Positions 15,699 to 22,688 of a stretch of 64,000 bases of DNA are shown here, in pieces; within the stretch, counting starts at the first letter, position 1, and each line of letters opens with the position of its first letter. The notes beneath the pieces were generated by a model. It saw only the letters and a list, made by a program, of their open reading frames with translations. It was not told the DNA's origin and searched no databases. Location of the stretch: positions 124,001-188,000 of the forward strand of contig NZ_BCXG01000001.1 in NCBI RefSeq assembly GCF_001894985.1, in the 5' to 3' direction. The translations under genes and the position numbers were made by a program. The stretch is from Rhodococcus tukisamuensis NBRC 100609 (GTDB lineage: Bacteria > Actinomycetota > Actinomycetes > Mycobacteriales > Mycobacteriaceae).

Positions 15699-15730
15699 GC
15701 GCCCGGCCGCCGGTGTCGGCGGCCGGGCGC
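15699..15730 (-). terminator. hairpin after the 237-aa secreted protein gene (proximal)
   Basis: Arms GCGCCCGGCCGCC (15699-15711) and GGCGGCCGGGCGC (15718-15730) pair perfectly around a 6-nt loop, 5 nt past the stop of gene 15736-16449. Together with the adjacent hairpin it forms a tandem terminator. Confidence 0.65.
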
Positions 15731-15735
15731 TGGGT

Positions 15736-16449
15736 CTAGCTGCCGTTCTGGAGGACTCGGGTGATGGTGTCGCCGAGGACGTCGCTGACCGAGCCGGTGG
15801 AGCTCATCTGGCCCTCGGCGGAGCCGAGGCCGTTGTCGTCGAGGCTGCCGAGGGCGGCCTCACCCGGGTTCTGGCCCCGAACGGTGAAGCACGCGGTGAG
15901 ATTCGGTCGGTAGGCCCCGACGCCGACGGTGCCGCTGACGTCGATGCCGCCGCTGGTGATGGTCACGCCGGGCGCGGCGCGGTCCGGGACCCGGTAGGTG
16001 AACTCGGCGGTCACCGTGTTGCCGGCGTTGACGAACCAGCCGGTGCCGCTCACGCGCCAGGCGCCGTCGCCGTTCGGCACGGCCTGCACTTCCTCGGTGA
16101 CCTGTCCCTGACCGAAGTGGTAGGCGGTGATCTTCGTGGACACGGGGGCGCCGAAGCCGGCGGGGGCGTAGTCACGGAAGGTGTTGACGTACGGGTTACC
16201 GATGCCGGTGGTACCGACCACGATCTTGTAGGTGACGTTTGTCCCGGCGGCGGCCTCGGCCACCGTGACGCTCTTGTCGTAGGTGTGGGTCACCCACACG
16301 GTGCTGGCGTCGTTCTTGGTGGTGTGGCTGGACTGTTCGCAGGGGGCGGCGTTCGCGACGCCGGCTCCGACTCCGGCCACGAGCAGGGCTGCGGGGAGAG
16401 CGGACACTGCCGCGAGAGCGGCGATGCGGCGGACTGTGTTCGAAGACAT
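15736..16449 (-). CDS. secreted protein of a second array family (237 aa)
   Basis: Right-cassette relative of the 240-aa protein at 8207-8929. Signal peptide MSSNTVRRIAALAAVSALPA is probably cut after ANA-AP (residue 34). The mature chain keeps the landmarks THTYDKSVTVAEAAAGTNVT, YKIVVGTTGIGNPYVNTF, GWFVNAGNTVTAEFTYRVPD and the two cysteines (Cys37 and LTACFTV). The C-terminus DVLGDTITRVLQNGS is a shortened form of the amphipathic end seen in the left copy. It lies downstream of the decayed tiny-peptide gene, mirroring the left cassette. Function unknown; extracellular or envelope location inferred from the signal peptide. Confidence 0.8.
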   Translation of the reverse strand: MSSNTVRRIAALAAVSALPAALLVAGVGAGVANAAPCEQSSHTTKNDASTVWVTHTYDKSVTVAEAAAGTNVTYKIVVGTTGIGNPYVNTFRDYAPAGFGAPVSTKITAYHFGQGQVTEEVQAVPNGDGAWRVSGTGWFVNAGNTVTAEFTYRVPDRAAPGVTITSGGIDVSGTVGVGAYRPNLTACFTVRGQNPGEAALGSLDDNGLGSAEGQMSSTGSVSDVLGDTITRVLQNGS

Positions 16450-16629
16450 GTGTTCCTAACTGTTCGCTGTTGCGGTCACGCCGGAGTGCTGACCGCGTAC
16501 TCGCCGCGTGACAGGGTCGGATCCCCTGTCAGCGTTCGAACCTGTCACCCGACGCCTGTGGCGCGGCGACAAACCACGACCGAACAGAGCCGGGCGGATG
16601 CACGCCGTCTGTGCACCAGCCCGGACCAG

Positions 16630-16714
16630 TCAGCTGGGGACTGCAGTGATTTCGCCGCCGAGGACGGCCCCCGATGGTGCCGGGGATCGAGACGACGGCG
16701 GACAGCGCGGCCGT
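16630..16714 (-). pseudogene. decayed copy of the 25-aa peptide gene
   Basis: On the minus strand, AGGAGAAATACGGCCGCGCT aligns with the ribosome site and start of the intact gene at 9202, with the ATG replaced by ACG. Reading on from it gives TAALSAVVSIPGTI against MATLSATINTIATV. After a frame slip the end CTGCAGTCCCCAGCTGA matches CTGCAGTCCCTCAGCTGA of the intact copy. It ends 180 nt before the secreted-protein gene, against 195 nt in the left cassette. Start loss and frame slip indicate a dead gene. Confidence 0.5.
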
Positions 16715-17053
16715 ATTTCTCCTGGCATCTGTTTTGGGAGAAATGGCTCGCGGGGAGGAGTGATTCCGTTGTGTGGGTCAGTCCTATCACGCACACTCCG
16801 CTTCTTGGACGCGAAACTGGAAATCCCGGCGCCCTGCCGGACGGAGATCGTTACGTGCCGCAGCGTATTTGACCAGAATGGCATTCGGGTGGCATTCGGC
16901 CGGAATTCACCCAAAGTTCGAACCTGCTCGAATTCATGGGCATATGGCCAGGTAGTCGCTGGTTTTCGACATTCGAATTCGGGCTGCGTGTGCCGAGGTC
17001 GATCGCGTCCGGGGCAGGTTTCATTTCCGGCCCCAGGAAGCTTGGGTGCGGGC
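16715..17053. other. non-coding stretch between the peptide relic and the LysR relic
   Basis: No gene seen. It contains scattered short matches to 9240-9370 of the left cassette, including CAGCGTATTT near 16861 and CCTATCA near 16792. It is therefore the diverged counterpart of that upstream region, lacking the extra material found at 9742-10860. Confidence 0.35.
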
Positions 17054-17103
17054 AGATCGGAACAGAGACGCTTTGTTCCGGACTGATTTACAAGGTTCCG
17101 TTG

Positions 17104-17446
17104 TCAGTAGGGGATCCAGCGGCGGAGCATCACCACGCGGGGCTCGGTGAACAGGGTCTCGAACTCGACGCCGTCCGTCGTGAGCGGACGCCGCACGAAC
17201 GCCACCTCCACCGATCGGTCGGTCAGCCCGGCCGAGGAGTCGTCGTAGTTGAACTGGCACATCTCCACCGTCACGCCGGGGTGACGATCGCGGAAGGCCG
17301 ACAGGATCGGCTCGGTCAGCAGCATCACGCCGAGGGCCTGCTCGAGCTGCTTGACCTGCGCGCTCAGTGCCTGCTGCGCGATGTGTAGCCGCGGGCGGCG
17401 CGGGTGAAGCTCAATTCCTCGGCCACCGCAACGAAGTAGCGAAGCT
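17104..17446 (-). pseudogene. decayed LysR regulator gene
   Basis: Pieces of the LysR gene at 10885-11841 occur here in order. LRYFVAVAEELSFTRAA is followed by a frame break, then LHIAQQALSAQVKQLEQALG, a jump that removes the end of the HTH and the hinge, then LLTEPILSAFRDRHPGVTVE and FVRRPLTTDGVEFETLF, and after a second large deletion the final IPY and stop. The start codon is lost at the junction with the cyclase-like gene. A 74-codon frame (17104-17328) remains open by chance. The downstream bases 17054-17103 also match those after the intact LysR gene. Confidence 0.75.
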
Positions 17447-17448
17447 GG

Positions 17449-18492
17449 TCACCGCGGCCGGGGCGGCAGGGGAGCGGCATCGGTCGCGTTCGGCGACCCG
17501 CCCCGCCGGTCGGTCTCGGCCCTCGCCAGGCCGAGGCCGCCGTGCTCGAGCGCGGCGAGCGTGGACTGTCCCGACCAGACCTCCCGGCCGCGTCGGCGCA
17601 CCGAGACGCGCATCCGGGCGCCCAGGTGCTCGATCGCGCCCGCGATGTTGCGACGCTCGGTGGGCAGCGGCACCGGCAGCACGTGCGCGTCGCCGACGGG
17701 GCCGTGGCCCTCGATGTCCACGCTCCAGTTCGGACTGCGCCCTCGCAGGATCCAGTGCTCGTCGGTGACGGCGGCGCGGACCGGCGAGAGTGCCGGGTGG
17801 ACGAGCCGCAGCAGCCGGCCGTCCGGCAGGCGCACCACCACGGCGGTGACCTCGGTGCGCAGCGGTCCGGCGCTCACCTGCCCGCCCGCGAACGCCACGC
17901 AGGCCTCGGGTTCGGCGAAACCCTGCGCCTGGCCCCACCACCACGATTCCGGGAATCCGCCTCGGCCCCAGTTCTTCTCGGCGTACACCTGGGCTCCGTT
18001 GAGGTCCCACTCCTCGCCGTCCAGCACGGCGTGGCCCTCGGCCCGGCCGCCGAGCAACCAGGGGTGCCAGTACTGGTTGAGACCCGGAACCGACTGGAAG
18101 ACACCGGAACCACCGAACCCTCGGCGCGGCCAGGGCGTCGGATTCGTTATCCGCACGTCGAGTCGGGCGTCGGGCCCGAGGTCCACCCGCAGGCCGCCGC
18201 GTTCGCCGTGGAACTTCTCGCCCGCATGCGCGCCGAGACGGTGCGGATCGGCCCACCCGGTGGGGTGGGCGGCGGTGCGCAGGAAGCGGTTCGGATGGCC
18301 GGCCAGCCCGAGGGTGGCCCACCCGCCGTCGGCCGCGCGGTTGACCCCGCACAGGGCGATCACCACCCGGCCGGACTCGGGGAGAGTGAACCGCCAGAAG
18401 TAGCCCTCCATGGCGACGCCGTGTGCGGGCAGGAGGTCCCCGAAGGGCAGGTCGGCGCCGGTGGCGCGATATCTGTCGAGCAGACGCGACAT
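17449..18492 (-). CDS. tocopherol cyclase-like protein
   Basis: Protein of 347 aa resembling the tocopherol cyclase family, which in plants and cyanobacteria closes the chroman ring of vitamin E; in actinobacteria the role is unknown. Landmarks are MEGYFWRFTLPESGRVVIAL near residue 28, NQYWHPWLLGGRAEG, and YAEKNWGRGGFPESWWWGQA, the most conserved block of the family. No signal peptide or membrane segment is obvious. Starts at ATG 18492. The stop at 17449 falls at the edge of the duplicated cassette; the last dozen residues (TDAAPLPPRPR) recur as a relic at 11891-11935. No prenyl or quinone pathway gene lies nearby, so a real cyclase activity is uncertain. Confidence 0.7.
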   Translation of the reverse strand: MSRLLDRYRATGADLPFGDLLPAHGVAMEGYFWRFTLPESGRVVIALCGVNRAADGGWATLGLAGHPNRFLRTAAHPTGWADPHRLGAHAGEKFHGERGGLRVDLGPDARLDVRITNPTPWPRRGFGGSGVFQSVPGLNQYWHPWLLGGRAEGHAVLDGEEWDLNGAQVYAEKNWGRGGFPESWWWGQAQGFAEPEACVAFAGGQVSAGPLRTEVTAVVVRLPDGRLLRLVHPALSPVRAAVTDEHWILRGRSPNWSVDIEGHGPVGDAHVLPVPLPTERRNIAGAIEHLGARMRVSVRRRGREVWSGQSTLAALEHGGLGLARAETDRRGGSPNATDAAPLPPRPR

Positions 18493-18597
18493 CGCCCCAC
18501 GGTAGTCCGCGGCGCGGCGATCGGCAGGGCGTCGAGCGCGAACCGACCCCCGCCGGTCAGTTTCCCGATGTCACACATCGGGTACCGCCCGAGGCAC

Positions 18598-19005
18598 TCA
18601 CTGTGACATCGGGGAACCGGCGAGGACGGCCTGCGACTGGGTGACCTGGGCGACCAGTCGGTCCTCGTCGTCACGGACCTCGATGACGATCGCGACCGTG
18701 CTGCGGCCCACGTGCAGCGGGCGGGCAGTGGCGGTGACGGTGCCCTTGCGGACGCCGCGGGTGAAGACAGTGTTCGAACTGGTCGTGGAGGTGGCGGCGC
18801 CCGCCGGGAGGTTGAGGAAGGCGCAGACGGCGCCGACGGTGTCCGCGAGGGTCATCAGCGCGCCGCCGTGCATGCCGGGCCCCGCGGTGGTCCGGTGCTC
18901 GCTCCAGTCGAGCGTGCCGACCGTCTCGGCGGGCGTGGCCGCGGTCAGCGTGACGCCGGTGTGCAGCGCGAAGGGCATGGTGGCGAGCAGTTCGTCGGGT
19001 GTCAT
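18598..19005 (-). CDS. PaaI-family hotdog thioesterase
   Basis: Single-domain hotdog protein of 135 aa in the PaaI/4HBT group, which hydrolyses acyl-CoA thioesters. The core helix and catalytic region read MHGGALMTLADTVGAVCAFL; the strand TLDWSEHRTTAGPG precedes it and VGRSTVAIVIEVRDDEDRLV follows. Full length for the family. Starts ATG at 19005. Together with the next gene (19066-19467) it forms a tandem pair of paralogues separated by 60 nt, both on the minus strand. The physiological substrate is not evident. Confidence 0.82.
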   Translation of the reverse strand: MTPDELLATMPFALHTGVTLTAATPAETVGTLDWSEHRTTAGPGMHGGALMTLADTVGAVCAFLNLPAGAATSTTSSNTVFTRGVRKGTVTATARPLHVGRSTVAIVIEVRDDEDRLVAQVTQSQAVLAGSPMSQ

Positions 19006-19065
19006 GGTCGCAGGCTACGTCGGATGTCGATGTGGCACAGCCTGTTACACGCGACGTAAGGGAAT

Positions 19066-19467
19066 CTACGGCCCCAGTTCGCCGAGGACGGCGTGCGACT
19101 GGGTCACCTGCGAGACCAGCCGGCCTTCCTCGTCCATGATGTCGATCGACACCAGCACGGTCTTGCGGCCGACGTGCAGCGGTCGCGCGGTGCCGGTCAC
19201 GACGCCGCGGCGCACCTGGCGTGCGAACACGGCATTGGACGCCGTCGTCACCCGGGACGCCCCCGACGGAATGTTGAGGTATGCGGAGACGGCGCCGACC
19301 GTGTCGGCGAGGGTGGTGAGGGCGCCGCCGTGCATGATTCGATCCGTCGTGGTGACGTCCTCGCTCCAGGCGAGTCGGCCGACCACCTCGCCGGCGTTCG
19401 CCGACACCAGTTCGACTCCGGATTTCGCCGCAAACGGCATGGTCGCCAAGATCTCTTGCAGGTCCAT
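19066..19467 (-). CDS. PaaI-family hotdog thioesterase (tandem paralogue)
   Basis: Hotdog thioesterase of 133 aa, closely similar to the preceding gene: MHGGALTTLADTVGAVSAYL in the core, then VGRKTVLVSIDIMDEEGRLV and SQVTQSHAVLGE at the C-terminus, which also ends the first copy (TQSQAVL). The Asp of LADTVGA is the usual acidic active-site residue in this group. Start ATG at 19467. Divergent from the isochorismatase-like gene at 19521, with 53 nt between them. The pair probably arose by local duplication and may act on different chain lengths or form a mixed oligomer. Confidence 0.82.
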   Translation of the reverse strand: MDLQEILATMPFAAKSGVELVSANAGEVVGRLAWSEDVTTTDRIMHGGALTTLADTVGAVSAYLNIPSGASRVTTASNAVFARQVRRGVVTGTARPLHVGRKTVLVSIDIMDEEGRLVSQVTQSHAVLGELGP

Positions 19468-19520
19468 GATTCGATGCTAGACCGGCGCGGATTGCAACCC
19501 CGGGTAATACGCTCGATGCC

Positions 19521-20162
19521 GTGAGTCGCCTGACGCGAGACCTCGACCGCTGGACAGCTCCGCATCTCGAGCGGTCGGCGTTGCTGGTGATCGACACCCA
19601 ACGTGACTTCGTCGACGGCAGGGCGAGTCCGATCGACGGGACCACCGCGGTCGTGCCCGCGATCGTCCGGCTGGTGACGGCCTACCGCGCCGCGTCGCGC
19701 CCGATCGTCCACGTGGTGCGGCTGTACGCGGGCGAAGACGTGGACCTGGTCCGGCGCACCGCGCTGGCGGTGGGTGCGGGATTCGCCCGACCAGGCACGG
19801 CGGGGTCACAGGTGGTACCGGAGTTGACGGTGCCGGACCTGGATCCCGCACTGCTGCTCGCCGGCGGTCTGCAGGTGGTTTCGCCGACCGAGTCCGTCCT
19901 GTTCAAGCCGCGGTGGAGCGCCTTCCACCGGACCCGCCTCGAGGAGCATCTCGCCGGGCTCGGCATCGACACGGTGGTGGTCGCCGGCTGCAACTACCCG
20001 AACTGTCCGCGCGCGACGATCTTCGGGGCGAGCGAGCGCGACCTGCGGGTGCTGATCGCCGCCGACGCTGTCTCTGGCGTCGACGACCGGCACCTCGAGG
20101 AGTCCGGGCGGATCGGCGCGGTGCACGCCGACGTGGACGAGATCGTCGCGATGCTCGGCTGA
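19521..20162 (+). CDS. isochorismatase-family cysteine hydrolase
   Basis: Hydrolase of 213 aa with the three catalytic residues of the isochorismatase/nicotinamidase fold: Asp25 in LLVIDTQRDF, Lys129 in SVLFKPRWSAF and Cys162 in GCNYPNCPRATIFGA. The domain covers the full chain. The GTG at 19521 leaves a short N-terminus (SRLTRDLDRWTAPHLERSAL) typical of the RutB/PncA-like members. It is divergent from the thioesterase pair. The family covers ureidoacrylate, N-carbamoyl and nicotinamide hydrolases, and the neighbourhood does not settle the substrate. A siderophore-type isochorismatase is less likely because no carrier domain or DHB genes are present. Confidence 0.82.
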   Translation: MSRLTRDLDRWTAPHLERSALLVIDTQRDFVDGRASPIDGTTAVVPAIVRLVTAYRAASRPIVHVVRLYAGEDVDLVRRTALAVGAGFARPGTAGSQVVPELTVPDLDPALLLAGGLQVVSPTESVLFKPRWSAFHRTRLEEHLAGLGIDTVVVAGCNYPNCPRATIFGASERDLRVLIAADAVSGVDDRHLEESGRIGAVHADVDEIVAMLG

Positions 20163-20389
20163 GTTCCACGCTGCCGAAGGTGCCCGAATCACCTTGCCCG
20201 CCACCTCTTCGCACTGAGGCCGCGCCGGGCTATCGTTCACTCGTGATGACCGGTCAGGCTTCGAGCCGTACACAGACGGGCGAACCGGTCGATCCCTGAC
20301 GGCGCAATCGGCGCAGCAGCGCCGATCCCGGGCACCTCCGAAGCGCGTGGATTTCCCTCCGTCCACTGCTCACTGACTTTGGAGACCCC

Positions 20390-20764
20390 ATGCCTGCACG
20401 CTTCAACCACACGATCATCGCGGCCAAGAACGCTTCCGAATCGGCCGCCTACTACAAGCACCTGCTCGAGGCCGCGGACGCGCCCTCCTGGGGAGTGTTC
20501 ACGAATCTGACCATCGCCGACGGCGTGCTGCTTCAGTTCGCGCAGCCGCCGATCGACTTCCCGCCGCAGCACTACGCGTTCCTCGTGACCGACCGTCATT
20601 TCGCCGAGGCGCGAGAGTGGCTGGTGGACGCTGATCGGGACTACTGGGCGGACCCCTGGCGCACCAGGGCCAACGAGATCAGCGACGAGGACGGCGGCCA
20701 GCGGCTCTACACGCTCGACCCCGCCGGCCATTTCCTGGAGTTGCTGACCAAGCCCTACCTGTGA
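20390..20764 (+). CDS. VOC-family protein (glyoxalase/dioxygenase fold)
   Basis: Protein of 124 aa with a vicinal oxygen chelate fold: ARFNHTIIAAKNASESAAYY at the start, HYAFLVTDRHFAEAREWLVD in the middle and GGQRLYTLDPAGHFLELLTK at the end. Candidate metal ligands are His5 or His6, His61 and the late Glu of FLELL. The ATG at 20390 follows TTGGAGACCCC. The 227 nt upstream holds no gene. Family members range from glyoxalases to fosfomycin-resistance and ring-cleavage proteins; the activity here is not determined. Confidence 0.75.
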   Translation: MPARFNHTIIAAKNASESAAYYKHLLEAADAPSWGVFTNLTIADGVLLQFAQPPIDFPPQHYAFLVTDRHFAEAREWLVDADRDYWADPWRTRANEISDEDGGQRLYTLDPAGHFLELLTKPYL

Positions 20765-20900
20765 CGTCTTGACGAGGGACCGCGCCGCGTCTCCAGGCAC
20801 CGCATCGACGGGCCGAGCCCGGTGTCCGATTTGCGACGAATCTGCCCCACGCGCGTGCCGCGTGCCGGGTCTGCCCGCCGACACTCGTAGTGTGCAACGC

Positions 20901-21728
20901 ATGAGCATCCGAGAGGCAGCCGGCATCGACGGCACGTCCATCGTCTACCGCGTCACCGGATCCGAAGACGCCCGCCCGCTCGTGCTGCTGCACGGCTGGG
21001 CGCAGTCCCTGGACTGCTGGGGCGACAGGGTCCTCGACGCCCTCGCCCAGCGTTACCGGGTGATCGCCGTCGACCTGCGCGGTCACGGCTACTCGGGCGC
21101 GCCCGAGACAGGCTACGACGACTCGAAGGTCTGGGCAGGCGACGTCGCCGCCGTGCTCGCCGCCGAGTCGGTGGACTCCGGCGCGGTCCTGCTCGGCTGG
21201 TCGTACGGCGGGCTGGTGATCTGCGACTACCTCGCCGAGTGCGGTGTCGACGCGGTTGCGGGGCTGGTCCTGGTCGGCGCGATCACCAGCATCGGTCCCG
21301 GTCAGAAGGGTGGACGCGTCGGGTCGGCGATGCGCGAGGCCATCCCCGCCGCGATGTCTGAGGAGGCAGGGGAGGCCATCCGCGCGCTCGGCAGCTTCGG
21401 CACCGCGCTGACCGGCCAGGCCGACGGCAAGGGCGCGCAGTCGCAGGCCCTGTTCGGTGCGAGCCTGTCCACTCGGCCGCGCGTGCGGGCCGCCATGTTC
21501 GACCGCGCGGTCGGTCACGACGAACTGCTGGCCGGGCTGGACCTGCCGGTACTGGTCCTGCACGGCACCTCGGACACGGTGGTCGACGTGTCCGCGGCCC
21601 GCCACGCCGTCGACCTGCTGCCCCGTGCCACCGCGTCGTTCTGGGAGGGCTGCAACCACGGCCCCTTCGTCGAGGACCCGGAGCGGTTCGTCTCCGAGGT
21701 CGGCGCGTTCATCGACGCGTTGGGCTGA
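20901..21728 (+). CDS. alpha/beta hydrolase
   Basis: Hydrolase of 275 aa. The oxyanion region reads LLHGWAQSLDCWG, the nucleophile elbow LLGWSYGGL with Ser101, then an acidic residue in HGTSDTVVDVSA and the histidine in GCNHGPFVEDPERF, completing a normal triad. The lid between residues 125 and 200 is typical of epoxide hydrolase/haloperoxidase-like members. The ATG at 20901 is preferred over an upstream in-frame start at 20769, because it begins right at the fold. It converges with the ECF41 sigma gene on a strong shared hairpin. Confidence 0.8.
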   Translation: MSIREAAGIDGTSIVYRVTGSEDARPLVLLHGWAQSLDCWGDRVLDALAQRYRVIAVDLRGHGYSGAPETGYDDSKVWAGDVAAVLAAESVDSGAVLLGWSYGGLVICDYLAECGVDAVAGLVLVGAITSIGPGQKGGRVGSAMREAIPAAMSEEAGEAIRALGSFGTALTGQADGKGAQSQALFGASLSTRPRVRAAMFDRAVGHDELLAGLDLPVLVLHGTSDTVVDVSAARHAVDLLPRATASFWEGCNHGPFVEDPERFVSEVGAFIDALG

Positions 21729-21795
21729 TCCGCACCCCGGGCGTACGCGTCGCACCCGCAATTGCCGGTGCGACGCGTACAGCCCGGGTGCGGAT
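21728..21795. terminator. long bidirectional hairpin between convergent genes
   Basis: Arms ATCCGCACCCCGGGC then GTACGCGTCGCACC (from 21728) and GGTGCGACGCGTAC then GCCCGGGTGCGGAT (to 21795) pair over about 28 bp, with one small bulge and a 10-nt loop. It separates the plus-strand hydrolase gene from the minus-strand sigma gene and would serve both. Confidence 0.8.
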
Positions 21796-21812
21796 GCTAG
21801 CCCGGGCGGTCC

Positions 21813-22688
21813 TCAGCGGGTCAGGGCTCGTGACTGCGCCACCCCCGCCAGCTTGTCGGGGTTGCGCACCAGGTAGATCCCCGAGATCAGCGCGTCGGTG
21901 ACCTCGAACATGGCCACGGTGTCCAGGTGCTCGCCCGAGTAGATCAGCACCGACGGCAGGGAGTTGAACAGTCCCACCTCGAACCTCAGGTCGGCCGGGC
22001 CGGTCCGGGCGAGACCGGCCATGAAGCGGGCCACCCGCTCCCGGCCCACGACGGGCCGGCGCGCGGCACTGACCTTCCCGCCGCCGTCCGAGATCTCGAC
22101 GACGTCCGGTGCCATCAGGTCCATCAGGGCCTGGATGTCGCCGGTGACCGCGGCACTGAGGAACTGACCGGCCACCTCCTGGGCCGCCGTGGAACTCGGC
22201 TCGAATCGCCTGCGCCTGGAGTGGACGTGGGACCGGGCGCGGTGCGAGGTCTGTCGCACCGCCGCCTCCGACTTCCCGACCGCCTCGGCCACCTCGCGAT
22301 GGCTGAACCCGAACACCTCCCGCAGCACGAACACCGCGCGTTCGTCGGGGCTGAGCGTCTCGAGCACCAGCAGCATCGCCATCGACACCGATTCGGCGAG
22401 GAGTACGTCCTCGGCGGCGTCGGGCTCGGTGCGGATCGGTTCCGGCAGCCAGCTCCCCACGTAGTCCTCGCGCCGGCGTCCCGCCGACCGCAGCTGGTTC
22501 AGCGCCTGCCGGGTGACGACCTGCGCGAGGTAGGCGCGCGGACTGTCGATGCCGGCCCGGTCCACCTCCGACCACCGGAGGTAGCTGTCCTGCAACGCGT
22601 CCTCCGCGTCCGCGGCGCTGCCGAGGATCTCGTAGGCGATGGTGAACAGCAGCGGCCGGTACTCGGTGAACTCGTCGGCGGGGCTCAC
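21813..22688 (-). CDS. sigJ: ECF41-family RNA polymerase sigma factor (SigJ-like)
   Basis: Sigma factor of 291 aa with sigma2 (residues 5-75, EILGSAADAEDALQDSYLRW), sigma4 (about 110-165, LSPDERAVFVLREVFGFSHR, then EAAVRQTSHRARSHV) and a C-terminal SnoaL-like domain (170-285). Two signature motifs of ECF41 are present: WLPEP in the linker and NPDKL near the end. In this group the C-terminal domain regulates the sigma factor in place of an anti-sigma protein. The GTG at 22688 overlaps the stop of the upstream oxidoreductase gene by 3 nt, so the two are co-translated. A matching ECF41-type promoter lies ahead of that gene. Confidence 0.9.
   Translation of the reverse strand: MSPADEFTEYRPLLFTIAYEILGSAADAEDALQDSYLRWSEVDRAGIDSPRAYLAQVVTRQALNQLRSAGRRREDYVGSWLPEPIRTEPDAAEDVLLAESVSMAMLLVLETLSPDERAVFVLREVFGFSHREVAEAVGKSEAAVRQTSHRARSHVHSRRRRFEPSSTAAQEVAGQFLSAAVTGDIQALMDLMAPDVVEISDGGGKVSAARRPVVGRERVARFMAGLARTGPADLRFEVGLFNSLPSVLIYSGEHLDTVAMFEVTDALISGIYLVRNPDKLAGVAQSRALTR

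Noticed and set aside
19521-20162. Isochorismatase for DHB siderophore synthesis, linked with the NRPS
   Set aside because: No aryl carrier domain and no entA/entC/entE-like genes are in the window, and it lies 18 kb from the NRPS. The Lys and Cys motifs fit general family hydrolases.
20769-20900. N-terminal extension of the alpha/beta hydrolase
   Set aside because: The extra 44 residues are Arg/Pro/Ala-rich and resemble non-coding sequence; the fold begins just after the ATG at 20901.
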